A stretch of 64,000 nt of DNA from Micropterus salmoides (taxonomy: Eukaryota > Chordata > Actinopteri > Centrarchiformes > Centrarchidae), in contig NW_024041150.1 in NCBI RefSeq assembly GCF_014851395.1, forward strand, positions 3,214,891-3,278,890, written 5' to 3'. Made by a program: the position numbers and the translations under genes. Numbering within the stretch: position 1 is the first letter of the stretch; each line of letters begins with the position of its first letter. The notes under the pieces were generated by a model. It did no database searches. It was not told the origin of the DNA and saw nothing but the letters and a program-made list of their open reading frames with translations. Below, in pieces: positions 45,401-57,338 of the stretch.

Positions 45401-45987
45401 TCAAGCAGAATTATCACCTACACATTACAACAACAACAACAACAACAACAAAAGAAAGAACATTGCATCAAGTAATGAAAAACTGCAGCGATACCTGTCT
45501 ACCGACTCCAGTTTTTCACAGAAAACTGTCAGAACCATCACCACATCTTCACACAGAGCCTGGCTGGTAGGAGAAATATCTGCAAACACACACACACACA
45601 CACATCATAACAAGGTTAATACACAGAAGCTCTTTATTCAATATGTACATGAAGTGATGAAAAACTAATTACTTTCTCCCGTCTCTTACTTTTCTCTCTC
45701 TCACCTCATAATTTCTCTGTAATAAATTAAATAAATCAATACCTTCCCTGTGAACCTGTTTGGCTCTCCATCTAAACTGTTCGTGTGTGTGTGTGTGAGA
45801 CTGTACAGTCTCATAAAGAAGCCCTGCCAGTCTCTCTGTGAATGTGTTTCTTACTACCTGCAGAAAGGTGATTACAATGGCTTTATAAACCGCTATAAAG
45901 CAGTTTGAACTGCACACTAAGGAAGATTGAAGGTCCACAGCCACTAGCGGCTCCACAAAGCTTTATTGTTGACTTCAGAAAACAACA

Positions 45988-46032
<45 letters not shown>

Positions 46033-49000
46033 GGATAGAAGAAAACTGCTGAGACTTTGCTGACCTCAGATTCTTTAGAAGTTTGTCTGTAGAAGGTGCC
46101 ACCAGAGTAAAGACCATGTTGTTATCTATGTCAAAGATGTTTATCCTCCGTTATGGTGGTCATTTTAGAAACATCCCCGCAACTTGTCAGGCTCATCTCC
46201 ACATTGTCAGACTTGCCTCAGTTTCCACCAGTCTAAGCCGTACTCTGCGTGCCTCAGCTGAACACAGGCTTAATGAAAATGTGCAGACTTTACCCAGCTT
46301 GCTTCCTCAGAGTATGCCTGTTATGTGTGTTTAGGGCTGTCCAAATCTACAATTTACCCTCACAAGGGCCTTCCACAAAGTCTGCTTTTATGATGCTTAT
46401 GTTCAGTTTTTGTCATATAGGTGGAAATTCAATTCTCTGTCTGAACATAAAGTGTTTCTAATATTGTGCCCCCCTCACGTACAGCACTTAAATAGGAAAG
46501 ACAAGAAAATACGCTGAACAAAATTAAAAATGCAACACTTTTCTTTTTACCCCCATTCATCATGAGCTGAACTCAAAGATCTAAGACTTTCTCTATGTAC
46601 ACAAAAGGCCTATTTCTCTCAAATATTGTTCACAAATCTGTCAAAATCTGTGTTAGTGAGCACTTCTCCTTTGCCGAGATAATCCATCCACCTCACAGGT
46701 GTGGCATATCAAGATGCTGATCAGACAGCAGAAATAGGCCTTTTGTGTACATAGAGAAAGTCTTAGATCTTTGAGTTCAGCTCATGATGAATGGGGGCAA
46801 AAACAAAAATGTTGCGTTTTTAATTTTGTTCAGTGTAGTTTATCCCTCTACCAGGACTCGTTAATTTTATCCAAAGCTACAAGAAACCTTTCCTCAACCA
46901 TCTGGCTCTAAAACATACCGTCTATGCAACAGTGCTGAATCCATCAAATACTACATGACTGTTTTCAGGAGAGGAGAACTGATGAGGCTTATATTTATTT
47001 ACTCACCACTAACACAGATTTTGACAGATGCGTTTATAATTTTGTTCAGTGTAGAAACACTTCTCAGTACAAGATCACCTTTAACTTTAACATCCATAAT
47101 AAACATACAATTGAATTTACACAATTCTGAACTGAACATTTTCGTTGTTGTAATAAATAGATTGTACAGGTGTTCATAATTGGCCACTGAATGTATATTA
47201 GAGGTATTATAGGATCATATGCATGATTATTTAATTGAGGTACAGCCTTAGAGCTGATCAGGAGAGTAATGACATACCTCTTCTGTGCAGTGGCAGTGCA
47301 GTCACCTCGTCTCCATCTGCACCCTGTAGAGAAGCACACAGCAGGAAGTATGTTTACTACAAGTGTGTCTTTTTTGGGGATTTTGTGTTAACACAGCTGT
47401 GATGGTGTATGTGACCGAATGATATTACTCTGATAAAAAGCCGTCTCGGTCAATAAAGAATACATTTATTGTGTGTTTCTGATTGCCTTAAATATGTGTA
47501 ATATGTGTATACATGTGTGTTTGTATATATATTAGAGGTACATTTAATAAATAAATAAATATATTTCAATACAAATATGATGAAAATATTGCCATAACTT
47601 TGAAGCATTTTGAAATATGCCCGAGACAATTTTACAGAGTCCGAAGTGACAATATACAATGATATAAAATAGACAAGCAACAAATCCTCCCATTTAAGGA
47701 GGTGGAAAAGAGAATATTTGGCATTTTGGCTTCAAAAATTCTAATTAAATGAAATATGATATGATATTAAAATATCTGATCTTCTAACCAATTAATAAAC
47801 ATGAACAGGTCATTTTGTTTCTCCAACATCAGAGTAAAGCATTTGATATAGTGTAATAGTATTATATTTAAAATTCTGTTGCGATTCCCTCCAGTAGTTT
47901 ACAAGTGTGCACACATCTGTACACGTGTGCGTGTTTTGTTGAGGGCTTGACCTCTTGTCTGTGTCGTAGCTGTAGCGTCAGGTCTCCCAGTATCTGGCTC
48001 AGCGTGGCTCTGACCGCCGTGTTGATGCTGCGCTGGTGACAGCTGGACACATAGGTCTCGATACACACCTGAACACACACACACACAATTACATCTGTCA
48101 GCGTGTGATCTTTCTTATGCCTGAGTCACAAAAACTGAAAAGTCATGACGCACAGTCTCAAGACAGCATCACAGCCAGACACTGAGATATCAGGAGGGGG
48201 GGGACATATTGTTTGTGTCTCAAACATCTTTCGGCCAAATTAGAAGTTCATAGAGTAAACATTGTGGATCAAAGGAAAGTCAGCAGCTGAGAAACACACA
48301 CACACATGCACATAAACTGATAATTAGAAGCAGCAGTTGCGCGCCAAAGTAAAAATTTAGAGTAAAAGACTGAGCGCTGAAGACTTATTTTGGTAGCTAA
48401 ATAGAAGCTGTGGCAGGTAATATAGTAGCCTTTAGCTCACATGAATGAGTGAGCTTGTGAGTTACACACAAATCCCACGAGGGGGTAGCACCGAAAACGC
48501 TGCACAGTACAACTTTTCAGCTTTGCATTATGTTTGCCTGTTAATTGGTTATTTTTCAAATCTAATGTATCAATAGTTTCCCATCGGATTTAGTTGGCAG
48601 ACACGCCTTGCACCAAAAGACAAATGAAAGAGTTTCCTTTGTAGCCTAAAACCAAAGAACTAACAGACATAAAGACATCTTTTTACAACTCAAGGCATGT
48701 TTGAAGAGACATCATCAATGCACGATCACTTTTGAGATTTTGGAATAATTTGCTTCCATAACGGGTCTTTCAGACTAGTTGAAGAAGATGCTCAAAGTAT
48801 CACATTTAGGTTTATTGCACTACGTTTGTCGATTTGTGTGGATTTCTCCTAAATCAACAAAAGTTAGCATTAGATACTGCCTCATTTGCGTATTTAAACA
48901 TCACATTTCAGAAAACTTGTAAACAGAAATTAAGTGTTTTAATTTAAGTAATCAACTGGGGAGGTTTGATGTTGATATCTGTTATTAGTATTTTATCCAA

Positions 49001-52000
49001 TTCACCTTTTTTTTAAACCTATGCCTGTAAAAAAAAGATTTCTAAATCCCCTCTGTAAAAACATTTGAGTCTAATATGTCAACAAAATAAAACACTAATT
49101 CTGAACCTGACTTAATCCTGTGTTCAGATTTCGGTTCTTCAAATATATGCAAATTACAGCATATTTAATTAGAACCTGCCTCATTTGCATATTTAAACAT
49201 AACATTTCAGAAAACCTGTAATACAAAAACTTTCATGGTGATTTCTATTAGATTTTTTACCCTTTTCACCTGCAGTGTCTCGCCTGAAACTCAATTTTAG
49301 GTGACAGGAATGATCTCCGTGCAAATTTGGTTTCATGTCATGGATACGGCATTAAAGGTAAATTATCAAACTCCAGCTCCCTGCTGTTGAAACTGAATAA
49401 ACCCCTCAGCACTGCCAATCCCTGCATTAAGAACATGTACTGAGCCTCACTGTTTATATGAGATATTACTGATAATGGAGTGGTGTTGACAACCTCTCCA
49501 GCCACCCTGAGTTATGACCCAACACAAACACAAACACACGCACCAGATGGCCGGCCCTGGTGGAGCTGAGCACATTAACACAACATGTTGACCAGGTTTT
49601 TATGAGCTGTTAATGGATGTCAAATATCACCTGGGTACAGGAGCTGCTGCTGCTGCTGCTGCTGCTGAGGGAAGCGATGTTACAGGAAAAGACTGTGATA
49701 ATTTGGTTGTTTGGTTGGAGTTTGGGCCATGGGTTTACGTTTGGAGATAACAGTGGCTGGGTGTCGGTCAGGTGGCAGGTCTGCACATTAATGACTAAGA
49801 TGACATTTTCAGTTCATTATATTTCTGCACCTACAGGAGCCAGAGTCCCTGTGTGGTTTCATTCGTTGATTGTTGTATAAAGCTTTCTGTAATGTGTCCC
49901 GCTCAGGGGAATTATGAATAATGAAAAATCTATCCCACCCCACGCAGTCTTGAAAGGTGGCTGTGAAAAGTTTGTTACTTGCCCCTTTGCATCGTCAGCT
50001 GTGGTCAGATTGAATTCTAATGTGATCCAGTTTAATGGCATTAAAAAAAGCTTTAAAATGCAAGTGGAAAATTTTGAAACCACTCCTCCATTGTGAATCC
50101 AAGCTGACGTCAGCTGCCATCCTTCACGAAAGGAGCAAATTACAAAGTTACATAGCCACCTTACAAGACTTAAAACCTGCAGTATTCTTTTAAGGCCGTA
50201 CAGAGCCTCAGAAAATCTCAGGAAATCCAGAGAGCGCCTCAATAAAAGATATCCAGAGGATTTCCACCTAAGGATCAACTCACTGTCAAGGTCGACACAT
50301 GAAGCTGGCATTTTGGCAGAAGCTGTGGTTCCAATTGTTCCTCCTGTCTAGTCTTAGGTTGCTTGTTTTTATTTATCAGTGTATTCACTACATCAGTGGT
50401 TTTCTGGTTAATCCACATTTCATTGGCACCAGTGAATGCTGGCACAGTTTGCGCACCCAAAACAAGTTTCTTCAACCAGGCTAGTTTTATGGCAAATATC
50501 TCTCTTCATCTCAAAAGTCTCTCGCGTTGCAAAATCAGCTGTGTGTTTGTGTGTGTGCAGGATCACTCATCTCTTTTTGAACTTTATGAATAACTGATGA
50601 CATTACAGCATGAGAGAAGGCCTCCAGGTGAGAAGAGATGGAACAAGGCTTCACTTCTAAAAACAGACTGAGCTCATGTACTGCTTGCTAAGATAACAGT
50701 TCACTCTATTAAAAAAGTATCAATGCTATTTGTCATTAGTTCAGTCCAATCAATACTGTGACCACTTTGTCAGGTCAGGTCAAAGTTACGAAATCCATAA
50801 AGAAACAGCAAACAATAAAGCACAGTAAATTAAAGAGGATATAAAATGGTTATTTCCAACATTGATTTACCTTTCAGACTTCATTCCATTCTCGTTTTGC
50901 CTAATATATCTACCATAATCATTCTAGTCTAATACCAAGTACATAAAGTTAATACATCGGGGGGTTACAAGCAAACAGTCACATCTATGACGTAAACCAA
51001 CAGAAACCTAAATCCTTTGGCTTATCTGAGATGCATTTTCAAATACAGCTTTCTACAACATCCCCAAAGTCAGCTGAACAGGGGAAATATCAATTTCTGC
51101 ATGATTCTGATCAGTACTGCTGAAACAAAAAACAGTTCCTGTTTGTTGCTAGATGTAAAATCTCAAATATCTGATGTGTATCAAACAGACTCTGGCTGTC
51201 CTACCTCAGCAATCCGGAGAATGGAGTCTCCATTAATATCAAAGTTTGGTGAGTAGGTGATACACAGCAGGACCTGCACATAGAAGACAGAAGCAGTTTA
51301 CTTTAGTATACTTTCTAAAAGAGAATAAACTCTGTAATCATTCTTTATATATAGGGGAGACTAATTTAACAGTTTAGGGAAACAGACTTCAACCATGAGC
51401 ACTGTGACAAAGTTAGTCCAATTTAAGTTGAACATAAATTGGCGAGATCTGTCAGCTGGAAAAGACACCAACATGAGGTGACCACAGCTCTACAGAGGCC
51501 ACATCACAGAAAACCATCAAAGAAAAAGAAAAAGCTGCAATGCTGGCAAACTCTTCATGCAGAGCTGTTAAGCTGCCAGGTATTTTTACATCACTGTACT
51601 CTTTTTAACACAGGGCTACTGCAGACTGAGAGTGCACTGTGAAGTATAGTAAACATGTAAAATGCAGTTCGGAGTCTACTGGTAATATTGGGTAAATATT
51701 TAGGAATTTATATCAGCATGTCTTACCTTCATGACTTCCACCTGCAGGTCTTCATGGAGAGATGGGGTGACTCTGATGGCCTCCAACATCTGGCTGAGCA
51801 GCTGCTTCTCCAGAGCCTCCACCTCTACCTCCACACCGACCCCGCCCACAAACCTGTCCTCACACAGGAGCTTCTGAAGAAAGTCAGAGGGAAGAAAGTT
51901 TCAGAGAGCAGACCACCACTGCTGCTGTATGCAAAAACATCATGCGATCAAACGACTTCCGCATGACGGCTAAATAAATCTATATTTTTAGTACAAAAAT

Positions 52001-55000
52001 TTGTCACGGACCCTCTTTTTCAGGGTTTGCAACTAGCAGTAAAGTGACTCAATAATGTCAGTTAAACTGCATTATTTATCTAAGGTTTGCTTGTCTGGTC
52101 ATTCTAGACTACAAGTAAATGCACCCTTGTTCCACTAGAGTTGAACAAGCATTTTATTGCTTGTGAATTATGTATGTATGAATAACTTTTCATTTCTAAA
52201 AAGGAAGATTTGTGTTTTTTCTTCTTTTATTTTACGCTGATGTTGCAAATGACAGATCTATGTACAGTAAATAGGAATAAAAGGAAGAACAAGGATAAAA
52301 TAAAACAGAGAAATAATCTGCTATATATTGCAGTACCTGCATTCCAGTAAGCGCCGTCTGTCCTAGTTTGGTGTTTTTTGACTCCAGAGCCATCTGTAGC
52401 GGCAGCAGACAACACGCTCTGGATGCACACAAACCAAAACACAAACAATATTAAACTCTATAACTCTATCTCTATAACTCTATATCTTATAATTTGAGAT
52501 CAGATTTGAAAAAATTACATTGAAGACACAAGTGTAACTTAGGGCTGGACGATATTTTTATCACAATAAAAAGTTTCATATCTTTCGATATCGATAATTA
52601 TCACAATAAGTATTAAATCGTTATTTATTTCGAGTTTAAAGGCTGATTTTTGCCCCTGAGTGAAAGTTGAAGAAACCTGATGGTTAATTGTGGTTTAAAC
52701 TGTTCATTATGGCAACACTTGTGTCCACTTCACAAATCTGAAGTAAAACTTTATGATCAAATCTTTGTCAACAAATATGCACGAGTAAAAATAATTAATA
52801 GCTTTTTTTCAGTCCTTTTTACTGAACAAAATAAAAGAGACTGGGTTGTTCCACGACTTCGATATTTAATATGAAGTGAGATTATATCTCAGATCCTCCT
52901 CACTCTCTCCTGCTCTTAACGATACTGTACGTTCAAGTTCAGAACATCAAATCACAACTGAGAGGTAAACGATTAACGTGAGCTTCTGACCGCAACCACA
53001 GAGACACACAGAGCTTGTTTGTTTGTATCGGTCTCTCTTGACCACGTCTCTCAGCTGAAAGGGTCACCATGCTCCACTGGTGCTAGAAGCTACTTTAGCA
53101 CATGCTCAAGTACAAACCTGCTGGAAAACAAATCTGACCTAAATGAAAGAGAGACCTACTGGGTTTTGTCAGTTTGGTGCATGTCGGGTTTTTTTTATAA
53201 GCAGAAAAAGATTTCTAGTTTTAATGAAACATACAATCAACAATAAAAAGACGTTAGGCCATGTAGAGAGATGTTTAAAGGTTATAGTCAGACTGGGTGA
53301 AGCTGCTGCTGCCTCCATTCACACAGATGCAGATATCTGCTGACTGTGATGGGACTCAAGATGCGGTCAGGCAGGCAGTGTCGTCGGGTTGTTAGTGTCT
53401 AGCAAGGACTGGGAATCTGTGATAACATGCAACGTCACTTTCATACATTTCAAAGTGGGATTCTGCAGAGACATCAAAGCAATGAGCGTACTGAGTTAAT
53501 CCAATGCCAAAAAAAGATAAACGAGGACCTTTGAAAGGTATCTGTTGCCTTTAATATTGCTTGTTTAGTTGATGTTTTTGTCTTGTTTGTTCTTTAAAAT
53601 GTGTTTTTCATTCTAGATGGTCTATATACAAACTAGCATGTATGCCAGCTCTGACCCATTGCTATTGTGGATTCACCCCTCATTATTTGTAGTTGGTTGA
53701 GTCACCATGCTCTGCTGCTGATAGCAGGCCACTGGGCTTCATCTCTGAGCGCTCAGGCTGCCCTGAGCTGTCACAACTGCATTCGTTCAAATGGGCTGCA
53801 AGGAGCCACAGTTGTCATGGCAGCCAGTAGTTCCCAGCAGTTTCAATGAGTTCAAACACTATTTATGAGCAAGTAGAGTGCAACAATTAAAATAAAATAG
53901 TCAGGACGAGAATCTCAACTCAACTTTAAAAAGGCCCATCACGCCATAACCAGTGGCTCAGAAATGTTTATAAAACCACCAGATTCAATATTTCTATAAC
54001 ATAAAGAATATAAACTTTTAAAATTCCTTTTCAAGGTAAATATGAATCAATGAAAACTATCAGAGAACCATTGTATATCCTGTTTGGTTCTGTCAGTCAG
54101 TTTGTCAGAGTAAGTGTCCTCTTTGTTCGAGTGGCTGAGAGTCCATTTTGTAATAAGAGACTTCAAATCAGAAACAGAGGAGCACACTGGCTGAGAACCA
54201 TCGCACTACATTACGGAGACATTATCATCAATATTTAATCTAATAATCTCTAATACAACAATAGAGGTTATTGAATGAATAATTCATGGTGTGTTGAGCT
54301 GCAACGGCATCCAGAATTTATAGCACCTTCGTCACAATGCAACTGCCACCAGGAGCAGCTCTCCATTCACTTTACATTTTACAGTTGATACATTCAAAAA
54401 CTCTCTGACATTATAAAAAAAAAACATTGCATCAATGCCCAAACACAGAATATTTCCATGACAACACATGCAAAAACAATTCTGCAGTCTTCTTACAATG
54501 CAAAACAATAATACAAGAGTTTGACAAAAGGAAATACTGGACTCAAACTGGATATTTGAACCCAACCATATATATTGGATATTCAGTATTTTGGCTACTG
54601 TGAACAGCTGTCTGTCCAGTTTGATTTTCTCCGCATGATTTGATAGACATGATTAGTATAAAGGGGGTGACCTTAACAACAGGAACACCTGTATAATCTA
54701 ATAATATCCAAAACAGCAGGCCTGTGACAAACCTTACCTTCAGATCTTACTAGCTGGTAAAGTTCTCTTTTTGTGTACACACACAGTTTCACTTTCAGGT
54801 CTACTTCTGGTCTACCAACCAGAAGTGATACTGACCTTATTAAGCTGATCGGGTATCGGTCAGATATGACGGATCCACAGTTCCAAACTTCTTTATCAAT
54901 GTCATTATAAAATTAAATATTTCCACTATCAGTTACATTCATTAAGTTACCGTACATAAATTATGGGGCTGCTGTGGCTCAGGAGGTAGAGCGGGTTGGC

Positions 55001-57300
55001 CGTTCAATCCCTGGCTCCCCCTAGTTGCGTGTCGAAGTGTCCTTGGGCAAGATACTGAACCCCGAATTGCCCCTGGCGGCTGTTCCGCCAGTGTATGAAT
55101 GAGTGTGAAGTTAGTTTCCGTTTGAGCACTTAGGCTCAGTGTATGAATGTGTATGACTGGTGAATGCAGATGTAGTGTAAAAGCGCTTTGAGTGGTCGAA
55201 AAAGACTAGAAAGGCGCTATACAAGTACGGAGCATTTACATTTTTTTACATTTACATAAATATTCTATGCAGAATACAGATACAGCCTCTGGCACTGGAT
55301 TGGTATTTGGCATCGGAAGATACGCTGAGATAAGGTACTGGGATTGGTGTCAGGACAGAAAAAGAAAAAGTCAGGTCAGTAAATCCCTAGTTTGAGGCAC
55401 AATTTGGAAAAAAAAATTAATTATATCCAGGAATGTATGTTTTTTTTTATTACAGGATGAGTTAAAAAAATATTTTTTTAATCCAACCAACAACATGTAG
55501 GTGAAAATTAAATTATCATCAGTGTAAACACTGTAATTTATCTGCCGGTTGTGTGTTTTATTTACTTTGAGGAACTCTCACACGTGCTTCTTTTATTTTA
55601 TTTTCTATCATGTTGATGTTATTGTATCCACCTGCTGTAGTCTAAATTCCTATATTCTATGGTAATTATACTGTAGTGGTGTTGGAACTGTGTTTAAACA
55701 GAGCGATGTGAAACACTGCCTCAATATTTGCATTATCATCCCAGGAATTATTTGACCAGTCAAATGAATTCAAATTATACACACGGTGGAAAATAACGGT
55801 GTGTAAGCCACAGGGCTCGGAAAAGAACAGTTTGAATTTCAATATTCAGTTATCTATTCCCTGCAGTAAAAGCACAGGCTGTACAGTACGTGTAGCTGTA
55901 GGGCAAAGCTAACTTGTCTTACAACTTAATTCAAGGTGGTCTAACAAAACTTCTGGTGCACAATGATCAACTGCTCTTGGAAACACATAACATTGTTTTG
56001 GATTATTATACAAAGAACATTTCCAGTCTGTTTAATGTTTTTTGTTCAGGTTCTGTTAGGTTTGTTGTTTTTCTCTTACTGCGACTCTAACAGGTTTTGA
56101 CTTCATGCCTTCAGAGCTTTGAGTTGAAGTGAACTGAAATGAATTGAACTGAGATGCCATTTAACTTACCGAAGTTGTGAAGGAGAAATCTTGGCTGGTC
56201 CATTCTGAGACTCAAGGGTTTCTGTAATTTAATGGAACAAAGAAAAGGAAAGACTGTCATTAATATCTTCTGACAGATATGCTATATGACATTTACCCAA
56301 ACCAATATAATGTAAATTCTCAGCTGTTAAGTATTCGGTTTGTTGAGCTCAGGAAGAGCAGATGAAAAAAAAAAAGAGTGATTTTCTTTACCCAAAAGCA
56401 AATCTGGTTCCCAAGACTAATGCTAATGTCAACAGTATTTGACAATATTAGCTAGCTAGTTAGCACATTAGCTCAGACACAATAGCTATGAATTGTGCTG
56501 CATGTCAAATTTATGTTGAATAATTTAGCACATAGGCGTCTACAGAGATGAAGGATAATTATGTCACAGACATAACAGAAATACTCACTTGAGCACCAAA
56601 AGTGTATTAATTCACTACTGAAAATACAAATGCACTTCCTCCCGTTTGAGTAAGATTTGTTAAAAACTACAGAGGCCAACTGTTTCAGGAAACTATTAAG
56701 GCTTTTTATTTAATGGAAACTATATATTTGTGAGTTATTTATGAAGATTTAGGCCTATGTCTTCAATAAGAACTACTGCAATAAGAAAAATGCTGAGTAC
56801 CTGCTGCAAACAGCAGCTTTTAAAGTAGACAGATAGCTCAGAAACCTTGAGAAATTTCACCTTGGCTTCATATTTTCAACTAGCACGGGACATTCTACTG
56901 CATTTTTCATAGCAGAAACTTGACAAATGACACTTGCTGACATCTCTAAACCCAGCATAAATCTCCTGTTACTCTGCAGAGGCTGTCATGTTGTGCACGT
57001 GTTTCAAGGTTTAATGTATGTGTTTATGGCATTCACATGGGACATTTGGCATCCTTCACTTTCAGAGACAACTATAAGATGCAGATTGATTGATGTTATG
57101 GGCGTGTCTACAAATATTTCAAGGCAGTCTGTGAAATATTTTATTGGCTGATGAAGTCCTTTCCTTTCGTAGAACATAAATACACTCAACGCACTCAACT
57201 GCACTGTGTATCTATATCAGACAGAGGGAAGACATAACTGAAATATAGCCTAGCGCATGGGATATTGTCTGTTTTTAATACGTCACAATTAAGAGTTCAG

Positions 57301-57338
<38 letters not shown>

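Larger units (their letters stand above)
45580..47277 (-). other. ARFGEF3 intron 7
   Basis: 1.7 kb with (CA)20, the 324-bp MITE and its partial copy. Confidence 0.65.
52419..56169 (-). other. ARFGEF3 intron 2
   Basis: 3.75 kb, the largest intron. Holds the hAT-like repeat and the SINE; the remainder is AT-rich. Confidence 0.6.

Noticed and set aside
49859..50311. 150-codon minus-strand ORF in intron 5 as a gene
   Set aside because: No recognisable domain, no splice or promoter signals, and plus-strand frames overlap it. Kept only as a possible conserved non-coding block.
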